64,000 bases of DNA, taken from Linanthus parryae. Taxonomy: Eukaryota > Streptophyta > Magnoliopsida > Ericales > Polemoniaceae. The notes under the pieces are model-generated. The model was not told the origin of the DNA. It saw only the letters and a list, made by a program, of their open reading frames with translations, and did no database searches. Each line of letters starts with the position of its first letter. The stretch's first letter is position 1. A program made the position numbers and the translations under genes. The stretch is taken from NCBI GenBank assembly GCA_023055425.1, contig JALGPY010000013.1, forward strand, positions 12,871,735 through 12,935,734, read 5' to 3'. Shown here in pieces: positions 21,489-32,409 of this stretch.

Positions 21489-23357
21489 GGGCATGCCACC
21501 TCTTAGTGTGGGGGTGGGAGTCGTGTCTGCATAACCCGGTCTGCACGTTTTTTCATACTTATTTGCAGTTTTTATTTTATTTTTTGAGTCAGCATATTTT
21601 CTTTATTTGAGTCAACCCACCACACCATTCTGACCTTGCATTGTGTATATCTAAAAAAAAAAAATCGAAAATTTTCAGAAAATCCAAAAAATTAAAAAAT
21701 CAGAAAATTTGAGAAAGGGAAATCAAGATAACAGAAACTGGGAAGAAATCGAGGTTAAACCCTTTGACAGAAAAGAAAGCTTGCACCGAGGTATAGTAGA
21801 TAGGTGAGAGCCAGTGACCCTTGGAAACCGCAAGTAGTTATCACCTGAGCTAAGGATCCGACTAGTTGCCACACCGCCGTCATCTAGGTAGTCGACAACC
21901 CGCCCACGGGCACCGTCACGGTCATCGCACATTTCGGTGGAGTGACTGGCTATCAAGGGACCTCACGTCCTGTTTCTTACCCCTAGGTCCAACTAGTAAA
22001 CCCGTTTGAAGCCATTTACCCCTTTTTATTCTCAGCCACTTTAGCCTAGGAAGCCTTCTTTGAGACCTCATCAGTCGTTAGTTGGCTATTCTACGAGTTA
22101 TGACGGAGGGAGTGAGTTGGGGAGGGTTTTCGATGGGAGCACTTCATGGTATATCAGTTTTGGACAGTTTTGACATTGACACGTTTTCCGAGGGAAGGAC
22201 AGGGTGAGTGAGAGGCGACAGTGCATTAATTTGCGGAGGTGGATCACTGCATTACATAGTGACCACATGAGGAGTTAGTCGCGTGTGAGACATCTTTTCG
22301 CACACAATGGGGTCCGGGGGGTTGTGAGGTTAATTGGTGGTTGTGCCGTTTTTCTACATCTTTGGTGATGAGGAGGTTCGGTGGGACTGCACAGTATTAT
22401 TTCGACTACAGGATCAGCGCATCAGGATTAGTGTGGGGGTACTTCATATGAGGACATCTTTCATACCCCACGACGACAGTTTATTTTTACTCACTCAGCT
22501 TTAGTCAGTTTATTTATTGTTATTCGTGTATTTATGTGTATATAGAGTCTTATTGTTATAAAAAAAAACAGAAAAGAAAAAAAATATATATGAAAAAAAA
22601 ATTGAAAAAGAAAAAAAATAAGAAAATGATATAGTTTCGCAGTTTTTCAGTTATTTATGTTGTTTATGATATTGAGTCAAAAAGCTGAGTGAGTAGCACA
22701 ATTTTCGAGACGAGTTACACCGCTTCACATTTGTGGCCGCGAGAACGGCGAAGACACACCGGGGGACAGGAAGATTGATATGGCAGAGACTTAGGTGTTT
22801 CAGGCAGTTTTTCGGGAACTCGGTGAGGGGTGTGAGTTTGGGGAATTGTGAGAATGTCATAACGAGTAGGATCATGCCGTACCTTACACATATATATATA
22901 TCCTACCTGTTAGATTTAGAACCTTGATTTGGAAATAGCTCGGATGGTCGGTTAATTAGGGATTCGCTCAGGTTGATAGCAAAAGTAACAGTACTCGGGT
23001 CCAGTGCTTAAATCCACCAAAGAAATCTGCTCAGACTTATCGATCGATTGCAGGGAAGTATTTTCTGGAAAAAGGGTGAGGTTTTGAGGACACTCGGTTA
23101 TGTTTTTGGAGATTGCCCGATCTCACCAAAAAAAATAAATTGTTTAGTACTTTGAGTCGTGTATATTGAGTCTGTGTATATTCTATCTGATTCAGTCTTT
23201 CTATCGAGTCGTCTGGTTATACGGTTCAGGTTGAAACAGTATGCAATTGCAGGGAATATGCAAAGGTAGTGTATGCACGACAGGGTCGGTTTTGCAAAAA
23301 CCGAGAGGTATGCAAGCAGGTTGGTATGCAAGGGGATTGCTCGGGACGAGTAATATT
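21489..23357 (+). other. Element D 3' non-coding region with polypurine-like motifs
   Basis: About 1.9 kb without credible ORFs. TAGTGTGGGGGT recurs at about 21503 and 22430, in addition to 19433 and the true polypurine tract at the 3' LTR. A-rich runs lie near 21650-21720 and 22560-22625. Long 3' non-coding regions are usual in Athila/Tat elements. Confidence 0.65.
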
Positions 23358-23372
23358 TAGTGCGGGGGTATT
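23358..23372 (+). other. Polypurine tract of element D
   Basis: TAGTGCGGGGGTATT abuts the TG of the 3' LTR at 23373. It would prime plus-strand DNA synthesis. Confidence 0.85.
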
Positions 23373-24983
23373 TGATAACGCCCAAATCGGGGTTATCTTA
23401 TAGCTCGGTTTTTGTGCATTTGTGCCGGAAAACTCACGTTTTAGCCAATTTTCACCCTCAGAAAGCCTCGGTTTTAGGAACGAGACAGTTATTTGCTCTT
23501 TATAAATTTCTGCATTTTCCGTACTTTTATTGGATATGATCGCGGGTGTGTTCATGTTGTATATGCAGGAACAGGGTCCGGGAATGCAGCAGGAATGGAT
23601 CGGGAATGCAGCAGGAGGCAAACAGAGGCAGAAAAGAGCATCCTGCCTTGCTGTCTGCGTATAATACGCAGACCCTGCGTAAAATACGCAGACCCTGCGT
23701 AAAATACGCAGGCAGCAAGGAGGGAGAGGGGTTTTTGGACAATTTTCTCCCCTGTCTGCGTATTATACGCAGCCCCCTGCGTATTATACGCAGCCAGGGG
23801 GAGAAAATACGCAGAAAGAAGGAAGTTGGAGGCAAGATGGGTCCCTGTCTGCGTATTATACGCAGGGCCTGCGTATTATATGCAGACAGCAAGCAGAAAG
23901 TGGAAAAAGCAGCAACAGAAGACCCTGTCTGCGTATTATACGCAGACAACACAAAAACTGGGGCGGTTTCGGGCAGTGGCAGTTTCGTAAATAAAGACAA
24001 GTTCCAGAAACTTCGCCAGCACTATATAAAGACTCGTCCAGACTCGTTTTGAAGACACAACACACAAGACAATTCATCCAAGGACAAGTCTGAGCATCCC
24101 GGGAAAGCACGGAAGCACTCATCCAGATCCGAAGACTTAGTTTGATCTTATTCTCTCTTTTAAATTCAGAAACTTTGTTAATTAGTTATGTCGTTTAGTA
24201 GCTAAACCTTTTACCTAGGTTCTCGGTGAACCTAGGGTTTCGTTTTCAGACATTATTCTGCAGTTTGAGTTTGAATTCATGATTACGTTATCTTAATTCA
24301 GCAGTATTATGAGTTATTCTGTCTTTGATTATATCTGTTTATGCATGATCGGAGTCGCGAACCAGAATTGCTATAGACCCGAGCCTGTAGGTGAAAACGT
24401 CAGGTTAGGGTTAGGAAGAAAAGACAGGATTTAGTACCTTACCCTGATAGACCGACCAGAGAAAGGGAGATAGGGCTAGTCAAAACGTATAGACCAACTG
24501 TTAGAGAATCTGACCCGGGCCATCAGGACAGGTTAGAAACCCTAGCAGAATTAGAACGAGACTGCAGATTTAGGCAGCTTAACAGGAACCCGAAAGTCTG
24601 CAGGATCGTGGCAGCGTGTGGAATCTGAAAGGTTACTGCACAATCGGTACGTGGCACGGATAATTAAAACTGCTGAGTGTTTTCATATCAAACCGAAGAA
24701 CATAATTATGAAGAAACCCTAGGGGATCCTGGACCTAGTATTCCAAACCCTAGATTTACAACTTTTAAGAAAAACGTCACAAAAAATACTTGCGTTTTAT
24801 TTTGCTTATTTTTAATTTATAGTTAATCACACTCTTAAACTACTCCTCCTTTTATACTCTGGAAGTTAAAACTGATTTCTCGAAAACCCGAAATAGTCCT
24901 CGTGGGAACGATCACCCTAGCTTAATTACGCCCGGTATTACAAGATTCGTATACTTGCGAACAACACGTTAGTTTGCGCATCA
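23373..24983 (+). repeat. Element D: 3' LTR, 1611 bp
   Basis: Same start and end as the 5' LTR. Substitutions are few, about twenty by eye, but the palindrome cluster differs in copy number and arrangement. It is followed by the GTGAG target duplication at 24984-24988. Confidence 0.95.
23655..23945. repeat. Palindrome cluster in U3 of element D (3' LTR)
   Basis: Eight copies start at 23655, 23675, 23695, 23756, 23777, 23849, 23869 (one mismatch) and 23929, with the half-site near 23804. Relative to the 5' LTR, the AAA-centred copy is duplicated exactly (23675 and 23695, 20-bp unit). The later pair also sits in a different place: 23849/23869 here against 11792/11813 there. Confidence 0.95.
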
Positions 24984-25307
24984 GTGAGCGCCGACTTCAT
25001 ATGAAAATTATTGACGGAGGTTCATGTGAAGTGGCAAGGCTATACGGTTATTAAAGTGAATCATATTGAAGCCAAGGAGGTGATAGTTATAGACTCTAGT
25101 GATGACGAGGAGGTGATCGTTATAAACTCTAGTGACGATGAGGAAGTCGAAGAGGATCCAATGGAAGATGTCGATGAATACCCCGAGATTGAGGAAAATC
25201 CCATGGAGTATGAAGAAACCGAAGAAGACCCGAGTGAAGGTGAAGAACTCGAGTATGATGACGATGAAGATGAGGAATTAGTTGAGAGAGATGAAGACAA
25301 GGATTAA
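24984..25307 (+). pseudogene. Element A ORF1, C-terminal part: SIM-like repeats and acidic tail
   Basis: It continues ORF1 in phase after D. A TGA at 25002-25004 stands where copy B has TGC, so this copy is broken here. It then reads YTVIKVNHIEAK, EVIVIDSSDDE, EVIVINSSDDE and VEEDPMEDVDEYPEIEENPM, ending in a Glu/Asp run at the stop at 25305. Two units are clear SUMO-interacting-motif look-alikes (VIVID-SS-acidic); a third at the front is degenerate here but clear in copy B. SUMO binding is inference from motif shape. The tail is strongly acidic. Confidence 0.75.
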
Positions 25308-26334
25308 GCATGATTAGAATTTCTTTAATTTCCTAGACTTTGATGCATTTTTGAGTTTTATTATTGGTTTAAATAAGGCTTTAATGCCAAGCAAAACTTT
25401 GAAGTTCTAGGACGATTTTTTTTTGATAGTCACTTTTGGGTTGGAGTTAAATTTTTAGCGTTTTTACTTTAGGATGATGAATAATGCTCATGTTTTGAGG
25501 ACCCAATTTGGGAGTTTAATAAATTTAGTCTCTGATTTTGGAGTATGATTTGATGAATTAAGGTTATTTTGTGTTTTGTTATCATTGATTAAGTGCATAG
25601 AAAGTTCATGGAGTTAGAACGCGATAACTTTGATTTTTGGTGTTGTTTGATTCTGCGCAGCAGTGAGTTTTGTTGTAGCAGGCGTGTTTAATTTTGGGTT
25701 TATTTTTCCCTAAATGTTTCCCAGAAATTAGACATACCCAGGTATCTCCCATAAAAATTTCAGCCCCATATCAATTTCTGAGAATTAGTTGCGAATTTTC
25801 AAAGTTGATGGTTCAGTAGCAGAATTGCAAAGTGGCTAGCTGTAGTATTTTTGTTGTTTACCTATCTTCCAGATCTTGTTTTGTTATCAATTTTTTATGG
25901 AAGTTATTAGACACGTGCTAACTCTGGGAGAAATTCTAGCTTATTTTGAGAATTTTAAATCCATTTTCAGACCTTGCAAAGTTAAAGTTTATGTTCTGGT
26001 GGTCTGTGACAGCAGCTGTAGTCTTTTCTGTGTATCTTGAGTTCTACAATTTGTTTTAAGTTGATTCTTCTTTATTATGAAACAAAATCAGAGAAGTTGT
26101 AGCACACCAAATTTCATAATTTTTGCTTGTCCGATGAACCATTTTCCCAATTTTTTTACAAGGAGGACGAAATGAGACATGATCAGCCTAGGTGTAGATG
26201 TATGTGTAATTGATTTATGTGATGATCAATGTGTGACATTACTTGCCCAAATGTGTGTTACATGCCATGTATTTACGTTTACTTGTACTTCATGATACTC
26301 TACGAGTAATAAAATAGGCTATAGTGTAGGGATT
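25308..26334 (+). other. Element A spacer between ORF1 and gag
   Basis: About 1 kb, non-coding, similar to 3313-4338 of copy B. It contains TTTGTTATC and CAGCAGCTGTAG-type blocks shared with B. Whether it holds an intron joining ORF1 to gag cannot be decided from sequence alone. Confidence 0.6.
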
Positions 26335-26396
26335 ATGAGTGATAGACCACATCAATACTACACGAGGAGAAATCGCCAAGTACCGATGGCAGCACC

Positions 26397-26431
<35 letters not shown>

Positions 26432-26816
26432 TGGAGCAATTCTTTGCTCAATTTGCTCAAATGGCTCAGAACATGAACCAGGGAGAACCGAATGCAGCTA
26501 GCTGGGCAAAGAAAGTGGCCGACATGAACTCATGAAACTTTACAGGCAATGAGGATCCTGTTGAGCTCAAAAACTGGATCGATGAGATGGATAAGATCCT
26601 AGAGCTAGTTGAGTGCCCCGAAAACCGCAAGGTTGTTTGTGCGGCATCCTACCCGAAGAAAGAAGCTAACATATGGTGGAGGAGCACACTTCAGAACTTT
26701 TTTGCTCAACCCAATTTCAATTGGGAGGCTCTTGAGACTGCACTTCGCACTCGCTTTATCCGGACCATGTCCAGGATCAAAAGTACATAGACTTTGTGAA
26801 TCTGACACAGGGAAAC
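26335..26816 (+). pseudogene. Element A gag, first part (interrupted by solo LTR E)
   Basis: Starts MSDRPHQYYTRRNRQVPMAA, then 11 Asn, then MEQFFAQFAQMAQNMNQ. A TGA at 26533-26535 breaks the frame. Beyond it the conserved capsid segment reads GNEDPVELKNWIDEMDKILE, CAASYPKKEANIWW and ALETALRTRF, the retrotransposon gag domain. A frameshift near 26757 follows, after which VQDQKYIDFVNLTQGNC continues to the GAAAC target site of E. The product would be the capsid precursor. Confidence 0.88.
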
Positions 26817-29641
26817 TGCAACAACCCCGTAATCTTATCCGGCTGGAGAAGACCGGGAGGGAGATGCTAAAAGTGATGGCGGAACTCAAAAGCAATACAA
26901 TCCACAACTCATATATTAACGTTAACAATTATATTAAGATCTGAGTCTTATAAAACAATCTGATTTCTATTACAGTGATCAACTAAAATTTTCTAACCAC
27001 TACTTGTGAAGTCATTCTAAGTGAGTCTCGCGCCCAGCCCAACCATAGGCACCAGCTTCTAGACCTGCGGTGGGAAGGAAAACAGGAACTGCAGTTTGAA
27101 AGTCAGCAATAATTACTGAGTGAGCAACACTCAAGCATGTCAAACACAGAAGAGAGATAATTTTACAGTTCAACAATAAATAATAATAGTGACAGCGGAA
27201 GTAAAAGACAATTGCATAATAAAATATTCTCAAGTTCCAGAAACAATTCTAGAAATTTCCAGAAACCAGCATTTAATTCATATCCAATATCCTCATATGA
27301 AAATTCCAATTCAATTTCAATAATCCAACTCGGATATTCTCATTCAATCATAAACATCCAATTTCTCATAAACTGTCTATCCAGAAATATCCATTTTAAT
27401 TCTTGAGTTGAACGGGGAAAATCCATTCGCACCATGATAAATAAATCCCAATCCCGCTTCCAAGACCTTAAGTGTCAACACAGGGTCTTTGTGCCCAGAA
27501 GAAGTGAGTACAAGGAGCCAACCCGAGGCAAATTGCAACCGGGCTAAATAATAATGGGTCGAGTGGACGTAGCCAAAAGCGACCAAACCAAATCAATAAT
27601 AGTCCAATGACGTTGCCCGCACAACTCTTTCCACTTTAAGTTATTACGGATTCATAATTATCGTGTGAGATTTTCCAAAGAATAAATAAACGAATCCGAC
27701 AAGTATCAAATAAACAATACAATTTTGAGACATAACATAAAATCCACGTTTGACACGAAGGAAGCTCGGCACGCAAGACTTGGCATGTATACTCACCATA
27801 ATCTTCAGCAATTAGCACTTAAAATCTCCTACGGACGTTCATCGTCCTCGTTTATGAACCTGTTGCCAACGATTACCGATTTCTAATTACACCAATATTA
27901 TTTCTAAATAATGAAAGCACTTATACTCTATGGACACTCGGTTCGTCGTGTAACTAGGTCCAAATCTCACGTTTCCCCATATAAAGCCCAATAAGATTCG
28001 TCTTTAAGTCTTATACTTAAATACAAAAATATAAAGGAGTATTTCTTGAAATATAATTGATATTAATTAATTTAACCGACACTTACAAATTTTATCAAAC
28101 AGCAAGAAATATTACAAGAGGTAAAAAGAGTATTTGTTATAAAGAGTTGCTTAGTCAAAAACAATAATAAATTCTTGTTAATAAAAGATTTATAAATAAC
28201 AATTCCAAACTTACTGTTGATTTAAACAAATGTGACATGTAAATAAAATAACATTTATATTTTTATTTAGCTTATACTTTCCAAAAGTGATTTATTACTA
28301 CCAAAAACATATTTTTAGTACTAGAACAATTCTATTTAATTTTATTTTGAAACATAATCAAGTAAAATATTATCAATAGCTTTAACCAAAATCAATGTAT
28401 AATATGGAATAAATAAACTCCAAGCCCCCCCCCCCAAGAGTTTCAGTTAAACCACAAAGAACATCCCTAGAGTTTCTGAAAAGACCAAATATGCCCCAAT
28501 ATATGACTCACGATGAACACTCATCCTTGCCCGATCAAAACTCAAATTTAAGCTAAATACAAGATTTTGACAACTGAAAATGAATTATAGGGAGATTTAG
28601 AGCATACCCGACACAAGAACCGCGAGAAACGGCCAAGAATCGAAGCGGGTCGAGGTCGACGAACTCGCCGCCGGTGATGGAGCTCGACATTCGGTTTCTG
28701 GTGGCTTTTGGCTTCGTCTGAGCACTCCTAGATGCTTGTCGGCCTTCCTGGAGTCGAACTAGGCCGAGAGCGATGGTTAGGTGCCTCGGAGTTGGGTCGG
28801 GCCGAAGCTCTCGCCGATTTCCATGGAGGTTCGGCGGCGAGAACTTCGCCGGCTACTGCACTTGTTACTGTTCTACTTCTCTTTCGTCTGGGTTCTGGTC
28901 GGAATCAGGAGAAGACCGAGAGGCAGTGACAGAGGGATAAATAGAAGCCGGAGGTGGTGGCTTTGGTGAGTTGTTCCCGTCGGGGAAGGTGGTGGTGGTG
29001 GCGGGGTTGTAACCACCAGCTTCTGCTGCTGCTCTTACTTCGTTTGGTTAGCAGAGAGAAGAGAAAGGGAGAGGGAGAATGCAGAAAGCCAGAGAATAGA
29101 TGGCAGTGATGGGAATAGAGGTTTTGCCGAGAGGGAGAGAGAAGTGGTGGTGGCGGTGAAGAGGGTGGTGGAGAAGAGGGTGATGGTGTTGGTGGAGATG
29201 GTGACAGTGGTGGAGGAGATGGCTGCTGCTGCTGCTGGTTGGCCTTCGAAGGGGATGAGGGGTTTAAATAGAGAGATGGGGCGGTGATGAGGAGGCGGTG
29301 GAAACTTGTGCTTGGCCGTGAATGCAAAGTAAGAAGGAGAAAAAGCTGTGATGAAAACTTTCAAATAAAATATAGTTATTGGTAATGATTGTGTGTGGGT
29401 GAGGTACTAGAACATAGGGTAATTGGGTGTGGCTTACTCACGACAACTCGCGGTGGTTGTGCACGCGGTCACAACTTAAAAGAAATAGAGAAAACACCCG
29501 CTAATCATTTACGATTATTAATCTAACATTTCTGAAATTCTTATCTAATAAAACACGATAACTTAACTTATTATTTTCTTCTAAATTTTATTTTACCGCA
29601 CAAATTACTATTTTACCCTAGTATTTAGACGGGGTGTTACA
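26817..29641 (-). mobile_element. Element E: solo LTR of a chromovirus-related retrotransposon, 2825 bp
   Basis: On the minus strand it begins TGTAACACCCCGTC at 29641 and ends GGGGTTGTTGCA at 26817. It is flanked by perfect 5-bp duplications GAAAC (26812-26816 and 29642-29646). No internal region, primer site or polypurine tract is present, so it is a solo LTR, normally formed by recombination between the two LTRs. A block at about 27460-27650 (GACCTTAAGTGTC, GTGAGTACA, CTCTTTCCACTT) matches the A/B LTRs at about 6015-6175, which puts E in a related lineage. Pro/Ser/His-rich open frames at 28905-29364 are low-complexity LTR sequence. Confidence 0.92.
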
Positions 29642-30330
29642 GAAACTGTTCTGTGACCGAGTACTTTAAGAAGGTTCATAGAACTATCCCGATTCGCAGG
29701 TCAGCTGATGCCTGATGAAGCGACCAAAGTTAGGAAGTTCATGTCTGGACTCAAACTTCATCTGCAGAAAGACTTGATGTGCAGAACGTATGATACTCTT
29801 CAGGAGGCATATGATAGAGCTGAAGCCGTTTGGCGCATTCAAGATGCGCAAGATGAGAAGCGTGGAAAGCGCAATATTGAGAGCCCTGGGGGCTATGGGA
29901 ACAATCAGGGTAGCATCAACCAAGGTAGTCAAGACAAGAGGTTTAAGCCCAACCATGGAGGAAGTAACCAGGGTCAGTACCGTGGTAACAAGCAGAACAA
30001 TGGAGATGATCAACCTCACCGTTATATCTGTAAGACGTGTCAACAGAATCATCCAGGAATGGACTGTCAACGAAACCCTGTCACGTGCCACAACTGCGGC
30101 AAAAAGGGTCATCGTGCGTATGTGTGCCGATCGAAACCAAACGGGAACCAACAGGCAAACCAAGGAGGAAATTATCAAGGGAACCAACAGTTCAAAAAAA
30201 ATAATTAGGGTGGAAACCGGAACTATGGGAACTACAACAACCAGAATAATGGAGGAACAATTATGGCGGGCAGCAAGTGAACAACCAGGGCAATGGAAGG
30301 AACAATGGAGTTCAGAACAAGAATAGGAAC
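29642..30330 (+). pseudogene. Element A gag, second part with two zinc knuckles
   Basis: Continues from the E insertion: CSVTEYFKKVHRTIP, a frameshift near 29690, then LMPDEATKVRKFMSGLKLHL, EAYDRAEAVWRIQDAQDEKR. An Asn/Gly-rich region follows, holding CKTCQQNHPGMDC and the canonical CCHC knuckle CHNCGKKGHRAYVC (C-X2-C-X4-H-X4-C), which binds RNA. A TAG at 30206-30208 replaces an expected CAG, and the frame shifts again in the Asn/Gly tail. Confidence 0.85.
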
Positions 30331-31081
30331 AACAACGCTCCGGCTAATGCCAACAACAACAATGGAACTGGTACGGCAGGAACCACAGCGCAGAACGGGA
30401 ATGTTGCAAGGATCGCTGTCATGAGCAGGATTGAAGCGGAAGCAGCAAATGGAGTAGTCATTGGTACATTCTTGTCCATGATCAACCAAATTTTACTCTA
30501 TTTGATTCTGGAGCATCGTATTCATTTATATCACCATCATTTGTGGAAAAGTTGAGTCTCAATAAGCCGTGTAGAATATCCATCCCTGTAGCTACTCAAC
30601 ATGTCATGTAACAGTGTGTGACACCATTTTTGAAGGGGTAGAAGTTAAGATTTCGGCTAGTACCTTACCGGCGAATCTGATAAAATTTGATCTTGGGGGA
30701 ATAGATGTTATATTGGGAATGGATTGGCTGGGTAAATATCGAGCAGTTATAGACTGTCACGATCAGAAGATCAGGCTTAAAGGTCCAAAGGGAGAAAAGG
30801 TTTCTTACCGTGGCATCACGAAGGAACCATGTATCCAACTAGTGTCAGCTTTGACCATAGTCAACAAAGTGAAGAAAGGGAATAGTGTTTATTTGTGTTA
30901 TGTCCAAGACGTATCTAAGAAGGAGAATGTACTAAATGAGATACCGATAGTCAAGGACTTTCCAGATGTGTTCCCCGATGAGATTCCAAGAATGCCACCT
31001 AGAAGGGAGATTGAGTTCACTATGGACTTATTACCTGGAACAACTCCAATATTAAAGCACCGTACAGAATGGCACCAGTAG
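30331..31081 (+). pseudogene. Element A pol: protease and linker
   Basis: RIAVMSRIEAEAANGVVIGTF leads in. A frameshift near 30470 is needed to read the active site FDSGASYSFIS (D-S-G-A-S). The TGTAA-type stop near 30608 is then crossed, and the frame from 30614 reads DVILGMDWLGKYRAVIDC, the conserved end of gypsy proteases, and VVPVVNDFPDVFPDE-like linker residues (here IVKDFPDVFPDEIP). It ends at a frameshift just before RT (31075). Confidence 0.85.
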
Positions 31082-32409
31082 AGTTGAAAGAACTAAATGA
31101 TCAGTTGCAAGAGCTACTTCAAAAGGGTTACATAAGGCCAAGTGTTTCCCCTTGGGGAGCACCAGTATTGTTTGTGAAGAATAAAGATGGAAGCTTTAGG
31201 TTGTGCATTGACTATAGCGAGTTGAATAGCGCAACGATCAAGAACAAATACCCTTTACCCCGAATTGACGACTTGTTCGATCAGTTGCAAGGGGCTAGTG
31301 TTTTCTCAAAGATAGACTTGAGATCAGGGTATCACCAACTTCGGGTAGCCGAGAAGGACATCCCGAAGACAGCCTTTAGAACAAGGTATGGACATTATGA
31401 GTTTACTGTTATGTCTTTTGGTCTAACTAATGCACCTGCAGTATTTATGGACCTAATGAATCGTGTTATGAGAACATTTTTGGATCGATTCGTGGTCGTC
31501 TTTATTGATGACATCCTCGTTTACTCAAAGAGCGAGGAAGATCACGAAGAACATCTCAAAGAAGTGTTAGAAACATTGAGACATGAGAAGTTGTATGCTA
31601 AGCTCTCGAAGTGTGAGTTTTGGCTAAAACATGTTCCATTTCTGGGTCACATAATCTCCAAGGATGGGATATCCGTGGATCTAGGAAAGATTTCAGCAGT
31701 TAAAGATTGCCTGACTCCGAAGAATGTGTCAGAATTAAGAAGTTTTATGGGATTAGAAGGATATTACAGGCGTTCTGTAAAAGATTTCTCGAAGATCGCT
31801 AGACCTTTAACTACGCTAACCAAGAAGACGGTAAAGTATCGGTGGAGCGAATATTGTGAACTAGCATTCCAGACATTGAAGGAAAATTTGACTACAGCAC
31901 CTGTGTTAGCTTTACCCAATGATTCTGGCGAGTTTGACGTTTACAGCGATGCGTCGAAGAAGGGTTTAGGATGCGTGCTTATGCAAGAAAGAAGAGTTAT
32001 TGCCTATGCTTCGAGACAGCTGAAAACTCATGAAGAGAACTATGCTACGCATGATTTAGATCTTGCAGCAATAGTTTTCGCACTGAAGATATGGAGACAT
32101 CACCTATATGGATCAATGTGCAGATTGTATACTGACCACAGCAGTCTCAAGTACATCTTCACGCAAAAAGAGCTAAACAACAGGCAAAGACGTTGGGTGG
32201 AGATCATAAAGGATTATGACTTGCGTATCCAATACCACGAAGGGAAATCAAACGTAGTAGCTGTTGGGTTAAGCCGAAAATCGAGCCATACTTTAGATAC
32301 TATGCTAGTTTTTCCAGATCGGCTATGCCGAGAGTTCCGAAATCTCGAGATTGAAGTGGTGGAACAAGGTGGAGTAAAGAATATCCTTTGGAATATGAAC
32401 GTTAGCTGA
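31069..32409 (+). pseudogene. Element A pol: reverse transcriptase and RNase H
   Basis: One unbroken 446-codon stretch. [35 protein letters not shown] (D83), SFGLTNAP, and the catalytic box [10 protein letters not shown] (D147, D148). RNase [14 protein letters not shown] (D294), [19 protein letters not shown] (relatives have Glu in place of the middle Asp), [10 protein letters not shown] (D356). The segment ends shifted near the start of integrase. RT itself looks intact, though it could not be made from this gag-pol because of upstream lesions. Confidence 0.92.

Larger units (their letters stand above)
11276..24983 (+). mobile_element. Element D: Athila-like Ty3/gypsy retrotransposon, complete structure, 13.7 kb
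   Basis: Flanked by perfect 5-bp target duplications GTGAG (11271-11275 and 24984-24988). LTRs of 1592 and 1611 bp start TGATAACG and end GCATCA. The primer site is tRNA-Asp type and the polypurine tract is GTGCGGGGGTATT. Gag and pol are followed by a separate third ORF in the env position, the Athila-type layout. The integrase has no chromodomain. By eye the two LTRs differ by about twenty substitutions plus palindrome indels, so insertion is recent compared with A. Yet gag-pol carries at least six disabling changes. It inserted in ORF1 of element A. Confidence 0.93.

Noticed and set aside
28905..29364. Pro/Ser/His-rich minus-strand ORFs
   Set aside because: Low-complexity sequence in the solo LTR E; no start context or domain.
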